Source: Aquilonibacter sp963703325 (lineage in GTDB: Bacteria > Vulcanimicrobiota > Vulcanimicrobiia > Vulcanimicrobiales > Vulcanimicrobiaceae). Taken from it: a DNA stretch of 64,000 nt. The notes beneath the pieces were generated by a model. The model saw only the letters and a program-made list of their open reading frames with translations, made no database searches and was not told the origin of the DNA. The position numbers and the translations under genes were made by a program. The DNA lies in contig OY969805.1 in the NCBI GenBank assembly GCA_963703325.1, positions 2,046,001-2,110,000 on the forward strand, written 5' to 3'. Below, piece after piece: positions 16,621 to 27,440 of this stretch (the stretch's first letter is position 1; each line of letters starts with the position of its first letter).

Positions 16621-17601
16621 ATGATCGAAAACCAGCTACGTTCTTCGACCGAAGCGGAGGTCGTTGCCGAACTGCGGCGGCGGCCCGCTTTTGTGATGGT
16701 CAGTCACGTCAAACCCGACGGCGACACACTGGGTGCCGGTTTGGCGCTTGGCCTTGCGCTTAAACGTCTGGGCAAGCGGGTTGCCTACTTCAATCAGGAC
16801 CCGGTTCCGCGCAACCTGCGCTTTCTTCCTGATGCAGAGTTCGTGTCGCGCGAGATTCCGGCTGATTTCCCGCCGGATACGCTCTACGTCTTCGGCGACA
16901 TGAGCGACGCAGCGCGCGCCGGAGAATTTTTGCCCAAGGTCGATCGCGTGAATATGCTCGATATCGATCATCATCTCGGCAACGCGCATTTCGGTGCGCT
17001 GAACTATGTGATCCCGAGCGAGACCTCGACCGGTACGGCGGTGATGCGGCTCTTCCGCGAGATGGATACGCCGATCGACGCCAAGATCGCAACCTGTATT
17101 CTGACGACGATCATGACCGACACGGGCGGCTTCATGCATTCGAACACGACGTCCGAGACACTCGAGCTTGCCGCGGAGCTGATGCTCGCCGGCGCCGACA
17201 AAGAGCAAATTACCGAGGAGATCTTCGGCAACAAGCGCGTGGCCGCGACGCGGCTGCTCGGCCGGATTATCGACGAGATGCAATTTGCGCACGACGGGAA
17301 ATACTGTTACTCGCACGTGGATGACGCGATGCTCAAGCAAACTGGTGCCGATGGCGAAGACACCGAGGACATCGTCAACGTCCTTCGTGGGCAAGAGGGC
17401 GTGGAAGTCGCGGCGCTATTCAAGGCGTACGACGGTGAAATCCGCGTAAGCCTTCGCTCGAGCGGACGCGTGAACGTGCAAGCAGCGGCCGCACGCCTCG
17501 GCGGCGGTGGCCATTTCCGCGCGTCGGGACTGACACTGCACGGCTCGTTGAACGAGGCGTACGCCGCCGTCGACGCGGCGCTCACGGCCGAAGGATTGTA
17601 A
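16621..17601 (+). CDS. nrnA: DHH family phosphoesterase (NrnA-like oligoribonuclease/pAp phosphatase)
   Basis: A 326-residue DHH-DHHA1 protein. SHVKPDGDTLGAGLAL, the FGDMSD block, LDIDHHLGN (the DHH triad) and MTDTGGFMHS supply the metal ligands; GGGGHFRASG near the C-terminus is the DHHA1 substrate-binding motif. NrnA-type enzymes degrade nano-RNA and dephosphorylate pAp. It lies between rbfA and truB as in Firmicutes and Cyanobacteria. Confidence 0.9.
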   Translation: MIENQLRSSTEAEVVAELRRRPAFVMVSHVKPDGDTLGAGLALGLALKRLGKRVAYFNQDPVPRNLRFLPDAEFVSREIPADFPPDTLYVFGDMSDAARAGEFLPKVDRVNMLDIDHHLGNAHFGALNYVIPSETSTGTAVMRLFREMDTPIDAKIATCILTTIMTDTGGFMHSNTTSETLELAAELMLAGADKEQITEEIFGNKRVAATRLLGRIIDEMQFAHDGKYCYSHVDDAMLKQTGADGEDTEDIVNVLRGQEGVEVAALFKAYDGEIRVSLRSSGRVNVQAAAARLGGGGHFRASGLTLHGSLNEAYAAVDAALTAEGL

Positions 17602-17614
17602 AGACTTTGGCGTT

Positions 17615-18493
17615 GTGGTAATCGGCTTCGTCAACGTCTTCAAACCCGCGGGTTACACCTCAGCGCAGATCGTTGCGCGCGTTAAGCGAATCTACGGCGT
17701 CTACGGTCGCGACCGCAAAATCGCAGCCGGCCACTTAGGCACGCTCGACCCCCAAGCCGCCGGCGTGCTGCCGGTCGCAATCGGAAAAGCAACGCGACTC
17801 ATTCCGCTGCTCGAAGATCAGCGCAAAGCCTACACGGCGTTGCTCGTCCTCGGCCGATCCACCACAACGCAGGATGCGCTCGGAGAAACGGTGGCGCAGG
17901 GCGATGTGCCCGAGCACTGGGAGCGCAAGCTCGAAGATGTGCTTCCGCGCTTCATCGGCAAGCTGACGCAGGTTCCACCGATGTTTTCCGCGCTGCACCA
18001 CGAAGGCAAGCGGCTCTACGAGCTCGCGCGCGAAGGGAAATCGGTCGAGCGTAAAGCGCGCGGCGTCACGTTATATGGGCTCTCGCTGCTTGGCAGCGAA
18101 GCACCGAATAAGGCGCGCATTCACGTTGCATGCAGCGAAGGCACCTACGTGCGCACGCTGTGTGAAGATCTCGGCGCGGCAATCGGTGTTCCCGCCCATA
18201 TGGGTGCACTAGTGCGCGAGGCCTCGGGTCCGTTCGTGCTCTATGAATCGCGGACGCTCGAAGAAATTGCCAATGATCCGCAAGGCAGCGTCACGCCGCC
18301 GGAGCACATCATTCCTTTCCCGACGATCGTCCTCGATCTGCGCGGCTCGGCCGATTTTCGCGCCGGCCGCGTCGTCCCGCTTCCCCAGGGCGCGCCGGCG
18401 TCGCGTGTCTTCGTTCGCGATCACTCACGCACACTGGTTGGAGTCGGCGAGGCACACGGCGCGCTCTTGGCGCCGCGCAAGGTATTCGTGTGA
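17615..18493 (+). CDS. truB: tRNA pseudouridine(55) synthase TruB
   Basis: Makes pseudouridine 55 in the T loop of tRNAs. GHLGTLDPQAAGVLPV contains the catalytic Asp; KAYTALLVLG and YVRTLCEDLG are also typical. At 292 residues it includes a C-terminal PUA-like part. The start is GTG 13 bases after nrnA; the stop overlaps the ribF GTG (GTGA). Confidence 0.94.
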   Translation: MVIGFVNVFKPAGYTSAQIVARVKRIYGVYGRDRKIAAGHLGTLDPQAAGVLPVAIGKATRLIPLLEDQRKAYTALLVLGRSTTTQDALGETVAQGDVPEHWERKLEDVLPRFIGKLTQVPPMFSALHHEGKRLYELAREGKSVERKARGVTLYGLSLLGSEAPNKARIHVACSEGTYVRTLCEDLGAAIGVPAHMGALVREASGPFVLYESRTLEEIANDPQGSVTPPEHIIPFPTIVLDLRGSADFRAGRVVPLPQGAPASRVFVRDHSRTLVGVGEAHGALLAPRKVFV

Positions 18494-19398
18494 AAATCCA
18501 TCACCAGCTCTTTCGCGAGAATGATCGGCCGCTCGTTCTAGCGATTGGGTTCTTTGATGGGATGCATCGCGGACATCAAGAGATTGCCAAGGCCGCTCGG
18601 CGGATGCGCAAACCGGGGTTTCGCGTTGGGGTACTGACCTTTGCGAATCATCCGGCCGAATTTCTGCGCCCGGGAACGCAGCCGCCGATGATTACGACGA
18701 CCGCCGAACGCGTCGATCTGTTCGCGCAAGCCGGGTTTGAGGAGTGCTTCCTCATCCCGTTCGACGAGTCGATCGCGAAGCTCACGCCGCAGGCATTTCT
18801 CAAGAAGCTTACGGCGATGGGTGTTGCGGGCGCGGCGGTCGGCGCCACCTTTCGCTTCGGCCACAAGCGAGCCGGGGATGCGGCACTGATGGCCGCCTAC
18901 TTTGCCGAGCGCAACCTCCCGTTTGCGGCGCTCGAGAACGTTGCCCACGACGGTGAGCGCATCTCGAGTACGCGGATTCGCGCGCTGATCGCCGAAGGCA
19001 ATCTCGAACTGGCCGATTACCTGTTGGGTCACAGCTACGAACTGCGGGGCATGGTGGAAGTGGGCTTCGGGCGTGGGCACGACTTGGATTTCCCGACTGC
19101 AAACATTCACGTGCCGAACAAGTTATTGCCGAAGGATGGCGTCTACGCGGCGGTCGCGCGTCACGATGGACGCGATCACGCTGCGCTGGTATCGGTCGGC
19201 ACGAATCCACAGTTTGGCGGACAACGGCGAACGATTGAAGCGTGGCTGCGCGACTTTCACGAAACGATCTATGGCCACGAGCTGGCTCTGCGCGACCTGC
19301 GATATCTGCGCGAACAGCGCCTGTTCGCATCGGTCGACGAGTTCGTGGCGCAAATGCGAAACGATTTGGAGGCGGTGGCGTATCCGAGTTATGGCTAA
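18490..19398 (+). CDS. ribF: Bifunctional riboflavin kinase/FAD synthetase
   Basis: Converts riboflavin to FMN and then FAD. The N-terminal nucleotidyltransferase domain shows GFFDGMHRGHQEI and FRFGHKRAGD with STRIR; the C-terminal kinase domain shows GRGHDLDFPTANIH and DGVYAA. At 302 residues it is full length. The GTG overlaps the truB stop. It ends the translation operon and overlaps the TlpA-like gene by 8 bp. Confidence 0.94.
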   Translation: MKIHHQLFRENDRPLVLAIGFFDGMHRGHQEIAKAARRMRKPGFRVGVLTFANHPAEFLRPGTQPPMITTTAERVDLFAQAGFEECFLIPFDESIAKLTPQAFLKKLTAMGVAGAAVGATFRFGHKRAGDAALMAAYFAERNLPFAALENVAHDGERISSTRIRALIAEGNLELADYLLGHSYELRGMVEVGFGRGHDLDFPTANIHVPNKLLPKDGVYAAVARHDGRDHAALVSVGTNPQFGGQRRTIEAWLRDFHETIYGHELALRDLRYLREQRLFASVDEFVAQMRNDLEAVAYPSYG

Positions 19399-19879
19399 AC
19401 GATTAATGGTTGCCGCGGCGGTACTGCTGCTTGCGGCCTGCACCAACGGCGGGGTGGGATCAACGGCGCGCATCGGTCAAACCGCGCCCGACTGGAAGGA
19501 CCCGCTGGTCAGCGGCGGCTCGTTGTCGATGGCGCAGCTGCGCGGCAAGCCGGTCTTCATGGACTTCTTTGCCACGTGGTGTCCGCCGTGCAACGACGAA
19601 GCGCCCGAAGTTAACGCGGCCTATAAAGAATATGCGCCGCAGGGGCTGCAAGTGATCGGCGTCGACGTGGAAGAAAATGCGCAGAAAGCCAAGCAGTTCG
19701 TCGACCAACACCAGCTCACGTACCCGGCCGTGGTCGATACCGGCACATTGAGCGATCTCTATTCGATCAACGGCATGCCCGTCGGCGTGTTCATCGACAA
19801 AAACGGCGTCATTCGCAGAATTGAAGTCGGCCAGCTTTCGAGCGCCCAGCTCAACGCCGACATCAAATCAATTCTATAA
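19391..19879 (+). CDS. TlpA/ResA-like thioredoxin-fold lipoprotein
   Basis: A 162-residue lipoprotein: the signal MAKRLMVAAAVLLLAAC ends in a lipobox with Cys17, so it is anchored in the cell envelope. The thioredoxin-like domain has FATWCPPC (C64, C67) and a cis-Pro in GMPVGVF. Such proteins reduce disulphides in the periplasm, for example during cytochrome c maturation; the partner here is unknown. It overlaps ribF by 8 bp and a palindromic repeat follows. Confidence 0.88.
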   Translation: MAKRLMVAAAVLLLAACTNGGVGSTARIGQTAPDWKDPLVSGGSLSMAQLRGKPVFMDFFATWCPPCNDEAPEVNAAYKEYAPQGLQVIGVDVEENAQKAKQFVDQHQLTYPAVVDTGTLSDLYSINGMPVGVFIDKNGVIRRIEVGQLSSAQLNADIKSIL

Positions 19880-19886
19880 TCGCCAC

Positions 19887-19951
19887 TTGTCATCCCTCGA
19901 CTACGCTTCGCTACGCTCGGGATGACAAGGGCGATAGGTTCGGGATGACAA
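19887..19951 (+). repeat. Palindromic repeat (REP-like), complete copy plus partial copy
   Basis: TTGTCATCCC at 19887 pairs with GGGATGACAA ending at 19928 to form a long hairpin (inner arms CTCGACTACGC and the GCGTAGC-type complement). A second CGGGATGACAA follows at 19941. It sits between convergent genes and could act as a bidirectional terminator. A related copy is at 6721-6763. Confidence 0.7.
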
Positions 19952-19959
19952 TGTGGGGA

Positions 19960-21867
<1,908 letters not shown>

Positions 21868-21904
21868 GCCTTCCTGTACTCTCCAGGCCCCAAGACGTTT
21901 CGGA

Positions 21905-22609
21905 TCATAACGGCTGGGCGAGGAAAACGACGGTCAAATCGGTGGTCACGTTGACGTTGCCGCTGTCAAACACGGTGGGCGCGGCGGCGCTCATCGCCAT
22001 CGTCTTCATCATCGGAGCCGGGAAGCGAACAGCGCCGCCATTTGAGATCTCCTCGATCCCGACAATACGAAGCCCGGCAGCGCTCGCGATCTCCCCGGCT
22101 TTTTCGCGCGCGTCGGTCATCGCCTTGGTCGTGGCAATGCCGCGCGCGTGCGACGAATCCGCTAAGCCGAAGTTGACGCTCTCGACGTTGGTCACACCGG
22201 CTTTGGTCAAGGCATCGACGACGGCTCCGCTTTTGCCGACGTTGCGCACCTTTACATCGAACGAGCGGGAAACGATATAGCCGAACTGTCCCGTCGGCGC
22301 AACCTCACCCGGCGCGGGCTTCGGGCGCGGGATGTAGTTGATGTTGTAATACGCAAGCGTAATATCGTCGCGCGCAACCCCGGTGGCGACTGTGGCGTCG
22401 ACGAGACGCGCGTAGATGACATTATTTTGCGAAACCGCATCCTCGGCATTTTCGGCGTTGGTAGCGACCGATGCGCGTACCGTGGCTTGGTCGGGTACCA
22501 CGGCGACCGTGCCTTCTCCGCTGACCGTGATATGCGTAACGGTTGCGGCGGGAGCTGCGGAGATCGTTGCAACCAGCAGCATGGCAACCAGGGCGATCGT
22601 CTTCTTCAT
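21905..22609 (-). CDS. SIMPL domain (DUF541) secreted protein
   Basis: A 234-residue protein with a clear signal peptide (MKKTIALVAMLLVATISAAPAA) and a SIMPL/DUF541 domain: ITVSGEGTVAVVPDQATV at the start, then KAMTDAREKAGEIASAAGL. Such proteins occur in the periplasm or surface; their role is poorly defined. The start is the ATG at 22609, although the frame stays open to 23209. It lies 37 bp upstream of the Clp-like gene on the same strand, so the two may share a transcript. Confidence 0.85.
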   Translation of the reverse strand: MKKTIALVAMLLVATISAAPAATVTHITVSGEGTVAVVPDQATVRASVATNAENAEDAVSQNNVIYARLVDATVATGVARDDITLAYYNINYIPRPKPAPGEVAPTGQFGYIVSRSFDVKVRNVGKSGAVVDALTKAGVTNVESVNFGLADSSHARGIATTKAMTDAREKAGEIASAAGLRIVGIEEISNGGAVRFPAPMMKTMAMSAAAPTVFDSGNVNVTTDLTVVFLAQPL

Positions 22610-22685
22610 ATTGTTCCTAACGAGGTCCAGTAGGGTTTCGTAATGAGTGCTCGGGGGAACCTGTGAAGCACAAGGGAGACAAGCA

Positions 22686-22949
22686 ATGGGCATTTTACTC
22701 TGGATCGTCTTCGGTATCATCGTCGGCTTCGTAGCGCGCTGGATCGTTCCGGGCGAGGGTCCCGGCGGCATTCTCGGTGACCTGGTTGTAGGAATTGTCG
22801 GAGCCCTTCTCGGCGGCTGGATCTTCTCGCTCTTCGGCCATGCCGGCATAACCGGCTTCAATCTCGGCAGCTTCGTCTGCGCAATCATCGGCGCGGTGGT
22901 ACTGCTCTGGATCATGCGCGCGCTCTCCGGAAGGCGCTCGGCCGTATAG
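22686..22949 (+). CDS. GlsB/YeaQ/YmgE family small membrane protein
   Basis: An 87-residue protein with three hydrophobic segments and Gly-rich helices, containing GIIVGFVARWIVPGEGPGG and DLVVGIVGALLGGW, which define the transglycosylase-associated/YeaQ family of stress-induced membrane proteins. The ATG at 22686 has AGGGAG about 9 bases upstream and is preferred to an in-frame start at 22647. It is divergent from the SIMPL gene. Confidence 0.88.
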   Translation: MGILLWIVFGIIVGFVARWIVPGEGPGGILGDLVVGIVGALLGGWIFSLFGHAGITGFNLGSFVCAIIGAVVLLWIMRALSGRRSAV

Positions 22950-22988
22950 CAGGCACCGGCTCCGGTGGTTGCCAAATATCTGCCTGTT

Positions 22989-23220
<232 letters not shown>

Positions 23221-23237
<17 letters not shown>

Positions 23238-24054
23238 CTGCGAACAAGGTGTGAGGGCGAGCGACCACCGCATCCGCCCCTTCCAGTAGCGACGCATCGG
23301 CGTTGAGCCGCTCGACTGCAACAACGTCGAGCGGCGTGTTTGCCCCAGGTTCCCGATCGTAGCGCGCACCGCGTGTTCGAAAGAACATCGCCGGATCGCT
23401 CTCGTCCTTTTCGCCACGCAGTTCGACAAACGCGCACGCGTAGGAGCCGATGCTGTGCAAGCGATCGCCTTCACGCACAAAACCGATTGCGCGCTCGCCG
23501 CCGTAGCCAATGTCGAGTGGGACCACGATGCGTCCCCCGGGCACGAGCAGGCGCCACCAGTCGGGATCGATGTCGTGGGACCGCGCGGTTACGATGATGC
23601 GGTCGAACAGACGATGTACGCGCGCAAGATCTCCGGCGTGGACGAGCATCACTTGCGCAAGGCCCTGCTCGTCGAGCGCGGCGCGCGCGCTCTCGATCAA
23701 GTCGCGCTCGATTTCGACGCTGACCACATTCCCCGCGCCGGCAAGTTGGGCAAGCAGCGCCGCGTTGTAGCCGCTGCCGGTGCCGATCTCGAGGACGCGA
23801 TCGCCCGCGTGAACGTCGAGCAGCGCCAGCATGTGTACGATCATCGAGGGCTGGGAGATCGAGGAGATAACGGATCCGTCGCGTTCCTTGATCGCGAGCG
23901 CTTTATCTTCATAGGCCTCTTCGAGAACGGTCGTGGGGACGAAGCAATGGCGGTCGACGGCGCGCAGTGCAGCCGCGATGTGCGGATCGCGCAGGACACG
24001 CGTGCGCTCGAGATGGGCGATGAGCCCTTCGCGTAGCGACCCCTCTCGGTTCAT
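23221..24054 (-). CDS. Protein-L-isoaspartate O-methyltransferase-like protein
   Basis: A 277-residue Pcm-family protein with SISQPSMIVHMLALL (the substrate-binding SQP motif) and the SAM site VLEIGTGSGYNAALLAQL, followed by GRIVVPLD. Family enzymes methylate L-isoaspartyl residues for repair of aged proteins. It is about 60 residues longer than canonical Pcm because of a C-terminal extension (from about residue 210), so another substrate is possible. It is divergent from a small zinc-ribbon membrane gene. Confidence 0.85.
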
Positions 24055-24119
24055 TGTTTGAGCTTCTGTCCCGCCTCCGAGGGCTCTTGCGGCGGTCGTG
24101 CGAATGAAGGGAATCCGTT

Positions 24120-24359
24120 ATGAATCCAGTGGTTTCGCAAGACGCGCTCCGGGACTTTTTTGCATGGGCTCCGCTCGTGCTCGGTATCGTCATCTACCTC
24201 GCGGTCTGGCTGGCCAAACGCCACGAAGCTGCGACCGTCCCGGCGATCGGCGCGACATATTCGTGCACAAACTGTGGACGCCGGGGCTCGCGCGAACACA
24301 TGGTGCCGCAAGTCCACGGCGGCGCCGTCAGCTACTACTGCAGCCATTGCGCTACGTAG
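24120..24359 (+). CDS. Small membrane protein with C-terminal zinc ribbon
   Basis: A 79-residue protein with one transmembrane helix at about residues 15-33 and a C-terminal YSCTNCGRR...YYCSHC pair of CxxC knuckles, probably binding zinc. GAAGGGA lies 6 bases before the ATG. No family recognised. Its stop is embedded in one arm of a 15-bp inverted repeat shared with the end of the NifU-like gene. Confidence 0.7.
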   Translation: MNPVVSQDALRDFFAWAPLVLGIVIYLAVWLAKRHEAATVPAIGATYSCTNCGRRGSREHMVPQVHGGAVSYYCSHCAT

Positions 24360-24465
24360 AAGTCCTACAGGTTCAGGTCAGATCGAGGAAGCGAGGTCCG
24401 ATGTTTGCTAAGAGGCAAATGAGTGCCGAGCTCGACGACGAGCTGGCCTAAACCTGTAGGACTTC
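24359..24465. repeat. 15-bp perfect inverted repeat between convergent genes
   Basis: GAAGTCCTACAGGTT (24359-24373) is repeated inverted as AACCTGTAGGACTTC (24451-24465). The right arm encodes the last residues of the NifU-like protein; the left arm is a non-coding duplicate. The 77-base interior holds a 16-codon ORF (24401-24451) after GAGGAAGCGAGG. It could be a convergent terminator or a footprint of a duplication. Confidence 0.6.
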
Positions 24466-24705
24466 CGTGATCTCGGGGACGTCGGCCGTCACGGCGGCCT
24501 CGATCGCGCCTTTGAGCGTCACATTGGAGGCGGGGCATCCCCCACAGGCGCCGAGCATCTGGACATAAGCCGTCGACCCATCAACCCGGATGAGCCACAC
24601 TTCGCCCCCGTCGCGCTGAATCAACGGCCGCACCTTATCGATCGCCCGGTTGACTCTGGCCTCAATGGACTCTTCGCTCGCGATGCTCGCCTGGGATTCC
24701 GTCAT
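24448..24705 (-). CDS. NifU-like C-terminal domain Fe-S scaffold
   Basis: An 85-residue NifU C-terminal domain (Nfu type) that carries a [4Fe-4S] cluster for transfer to apoproteins. The cluster ligands are C54 and C57 in LGACGGCPAS. The N-terminal half has VRPLIQRDGGEVWLI, typical of the family. Its final codons form one arm of the neighbouring inverted repeat. Confidence 0.92.
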   Translation of the reverse strand: MTESQASIASEESIEARVNRAIDKVRPLIQRDGGEVWLIRVDGSTAYVQMLGACGGCPASNVTLKGAIEAAVTADVPEITEVLQV

Positions 24706-24735
24706 ACCGCCAACATCGTAGCCGATTTTTGGGTC

Positions 24736-24798
24736 AGGACCTGCGACATTCGACCTCTCTTAACGCCTCGCGTCTCGGACAGTTAATGTCAGGGTCCT
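24736..24798. other. Imperfect inverted repeat in intergenic region
   Basis: AGGACCTGCGACATT (24736-24750) and AATGTCAGGGTCCT (24785-24798) form an imperfect stem in the gap between the NifU-like gene and the aldolase gene 3' end. It may be a terminator for the aldolase transcript, which runs leftward through it. No other feature is seen in this gap. Confidence 0.35.
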
Positions 24799-24853
24799 CG
24801 CCGCTTCGGCTAACCCGTTCGGCCAAACGTCGCAGGCCTGCCCCATCAATCGT

Positions 24854-25777
24854 CTACTCTTCTTGGCCGTATGACTTCATGAGGTCGTGCATGCGCGCGC
24901 TCATCGTGAGGGCTTGGTCCCAGTTGCGCTGCCACATATTTCTGCCGAAGATGAGACCGACGCAGCCGGCGGTCATGGCGGCGTGGGCTTTGTTGATGGT
25001 ATCTTCGTCGCCCATTTTGCTGCCGCCGGAAACTAATACCAATGTGCGGCCCGCGGATTTCACGACTTTGCGCAGACCTTCGACGTCGGTGAATTGCAGC
25101 GTGTTGTACGGTTTGGGGAGTTTGTCGGCGGTCGCGGGGTCCCACTTCGGCTCGTTGAGTTTGACGATGTCGCAGCCCATCTCGCAAGCGACACGCGCAG
25201 CATAGTCGACGGCGTAGAGCGAGTCGATGCCGCCCTTGGCTTTCATCGCGGAGCCGCGCGGATACGCCCAGATGATCAGCGGCATGCCGTTGCGTTCGCA
25301 CTCGCGGCGGACCTCGTTGCACTGCGCGATGTCGACGTCTTGCGACGGACTGCCGACGAAGAGCGTGTAGCCCACCGCATCGGCACCGAGGCGGACGGCA
25401 TCTTCAACCGATGAAGTCAGCGAGGAGAAGGCCTCGTCATCGGGCGGGATGTTCGTCTTGCCGTTGATTTTGAGCACCAGCGGTACGCGGCCGGCGTAGT
25501 GCTTGTGATACTTCTCGGCGAGGCCGATATGCAGCGCAATGCCGGAGAAGTTGCCCTCTACCGCGAGACGATAGATCCAATCGGTATCGATCGAGTCGGG
25601 ATTGTCGAAGAAATCGATCGGTCCGTGCTCCAGACCTTGATCGATCGGCAAAATCATCAACGTTCCGTTGGCCGGCCCGTGCTCGTACATCAAGTGATGG
25701 AGACGTGCGCGTTTGCCCGTTGAAAGATTGAGTTGATCGAACGTCGGGCGACGGACGGCGGGAGTTGCTATGCTCAT
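24854..25777 (-). CDS. fbaB: Class I fructose-bisphosphate aldolase (DhnA/FbaB type)
   Basis: A 307-residue Schiff-base aldolase of the archaeal/DhnA type, cleaving fructose 1,6-bisphosphate in glycolysis or making it in gluconeogenesis. ILPIDQGLEHGP, ADAVGYTLFVGS, WAYPRGSAMK and DIVKLNEPKW (probable Schiff-base Lys) are diagnostic, as is the phosphate-binding SGGSK and GLIFGRNMWQR. The ATG at 25777 is chosen; an upstream GTG at 25840 would overlap the divergent gene. With pyk this gives a second glycolytic enzyme in the window. Confidence 0.9.
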   Translation of the reverse strand: MSIATPAVRRPTFDQLNLSTGKRARLHHLMYEHGPANGTLMILPIDQGLEHGPIDFFDNPDSIDTDWIYRLAVEGNFSGIALHIGLAEKYHKHYAGRVPLVLKINGKTNIPPDDEAFSSLTSSVEDAVRLGADAVGYTLFVGSPSQDVDIAQCNEVRRECERNGMPLIIWAYPRGSAMKAKGGIDSLYAVDYAARVACEMGCDIVKLNEPKWDPATADKLPKPYNTLQFTDVEGLRKVVKSAGRTLVLVSGGSKMGDEDTINKAHAAMTAGCVGLIFGRNMWQRNWDQALTMSARMHDLMKSYGQEE

Positions 25778-25827
25778 GGCAGGCGCTTCGGCCAGGAGCG
25801 AGGCCGCGCCTGTAAAACTACGCGGCG

Positions 25828-26718
25828 GTGGTGGATGCACGTCCTTCGCTAGGCTTTCTCGGTCTCGGTGCGATGGGCGAACCGATGGTTCGCTCGCTGC
25901 TCAAGGCCGGATTCCCCGTTACGATCGCCGCTCATCGCAACCGTGAGCCGCTCGAGCGTCTCGTGGCCGACGGAGCAAAAGCGGTGGCCGATCCACCCGC
26001 AGTAGCAGCGGCGAGCACCATCCTCATCACCTGTGTCCCCGATGCGCCCCAAGTTGAAGAAGTGCTCTTCGGCGAGAACGGTGCGGCCAAGGGGCTGAAG
26101 TCCCGCAGCGTCGCGATCGACATGTCGACGATTTCGCCGATCGCCTCACAGCGCTTTGGCGAGCGGTTGGCGGGCTCGGGCGTTGATTTCGTGGATGCAC
26201 CCGTGAGCGGTGGTCCCACGCGAGCGGCTTCAGGCACGCTCACGATCATGGTCGGCGCGAAGCCGGCGGTGTTCGAGCGGGTTGAACCGGTGCTCAAGGC
26301 AATGGGTACCCCAACATTGCTCGGCGGCATCGGAATGGGCGAGACGGTCAAACTGGTCAACCAGGTGATCATTGCCAGCGTGATGATCGCGAACGCGGAG
26401 GCCTTGGTCTTCGCTCGCCGGGCGGGGGCGGATTTGGATCAGGTTCGAAAAGTTCTTGCAACGGCGACGGGTTCCAACTACCTGCTTGACCAATGGCTGC
26501 CGAAGACGTGGCTAAGCGGAACCTTCACCGGTGGCTTTGCCATGGATCTGCTGCGGAAAGACGTCGCGGCGGCCCTCGACGCGGCGCGCGCCACCAAGTA
26601 CGCGATGCCGCTCACGGGACTAGCCTACCAACTGTACACTGCCTGTTCGGCAGAAGGAGACGGCGCGCTCGATTACAGCGCGATCGCCAAATCGTATGAA
26701 CGGACCGCTGGAGACTAA
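25828..26718 (+). CDS. Beta-hydroxyacid dehydrogenase (3-hydroxyisobutyrate dehydrogenase family)
   Basis: A 296-residue NAD(P)-dependent dehydrogenase: Rossmann motif GFLGLGAMGEPM, substrate motif DAPVSGGPTRA, and GETVKLVNQ with the catalytic Lys. Members include 3-hydroxyisobutyrate, tartronate semialdehyde and succinic semialdehyde reductases; sequence alone does not choose between them. The start is GTG, 50 bp from the divergent aldolase gene. The 3' end overlaps the response regulator gene by 23 bp. Confidence 0.85.
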   Translation: MVDARPSLGFLGLGAMGEPMVRSLLKAGFPVTIAAHRNREPLERLVADGAKAVADPPAVAAASTILITCVPDAPQVEEVLFGENGAAKGLKSRSVAIDMSTISPIASQRFGERLAGSGVDFVDAPVSGGPTRAASGTLTIMVGAKPAVFERVEPVLKAMGTPTLLGGIGMGETVKLVNQVIIASVMIANAEALVFARRAGADLDQVRKVLATATGSNYLLDQWLPKTWLSGTFTGGFAMDLLRKDVAAALDAARATKYAMPLTGLAYQLYTACSAEGDGALDYSAIAKSYERTAGD

Positions 26719-27436
26719 GCCATCGCGTGGAACGTTCGTCAAGAGTCCGGACTTCAACAAGAAGATTCTGGTCGTTGATGACGAGTCCGCGATCTTGCAG
26801 ACACTGCGCTTCAACCTGGAGCGCAGCGGCTACACGGTGGTGACGGCGAGCGACGGGCGCAGCGCTGTCGCTATGGCGCAACGCGAGTCGCCCGATCTCG
26901 TGGTGCTTGATATCATGCTTCCCGTGCTCGACGGTGTCGAGGCATGCAAAGAAATTCGCAAGTTCTCATCCGTGCCGATCATTATGCTCACGGCCAAGGA
27001 CCAAGAGATCGACAAGGTGCTCGCGCTCGAACTCGGTGCCGATGATTACGTCACCAAGCCCTTCGCCCTCCACGAGTTTCTCGCGCGCGTCAAGGCTCGG
27101 TTGCGCCGGCAAACGCCGATTCAGGGCGGACACGAAGAAGCGATCTCGCTCGGCCAAATCGTGCTCGATCCTTCTCGTCAGCAGCTGACCGTACGCGGCA
27201 AAGATGTCGCGCTCGCACCGAAGGAATTTGCGCTGCTGCGCGTTTTGATGGAGAACAACGGGCGCGTCGTCACGCGTCAGACGTTACTCGACAAGGTTTG
27301 GGGCTACGACTTCGAAGGCGAGCAGCAGACGGTCAGCGTGCATATTCGCTGGCTTCGCGAGAAGATCGAAGAAGATTCGCGCAATCCGCGCCACATCATT
27401 ACGGTGCGTTCGCGCGGCTACATGTTCAAGTCGTAG
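26696..27436 (+). CDS. OmpR/PhoB family response regulator
   Basis: A 246-residue two-domain regulator. The receiver has VVDDE, phospho-acceptor D72 (VVLDIMLPVLDG), LTAKD and VTKPF; the winged-helix domain ends SVHIRWLREKIEED and HIITVRSRGYMF. It is followed 4 bp later by a PhoR-type kinase, and two nearby genes (pstB, porin) carry tandem TTAA-type repeats of the kind bound by PhoB/PhoP proteins. A phosphate-response role is therefore inferred. An N-terminal extension of about 20 residues precedes the receiver. Confidence 0.9.
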   Translation: MNGPLETKPSRGTFVKSPDFNKKILVVDDESAILQTLRFNLERSGYTVVTASDGRSAVAMAQRESPDLVVLDIMLPVLDGVEACKEIRKFSSVPIIMLTAKDQEIDKVLALELGADDYVTKPFALHEFLARVKARLRRQTPIQGGHEEAISLGQIVLDPSRQQLTVRGKDVALAPKEFALLRVLMENNGRVVTRQTLLDKVWGYDFEGEQQTVSVHIRWLREKIEEDSRNPRHIITVRSRGYMFKS

Positions 27437-27440
27437 AGCC

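Noticed and set aside
24764..24790. Third Pho box near the aldolase gene
   Set aside because: Only two TTAA elements are present and their 23-bp distance does not fit the 11-bp period.
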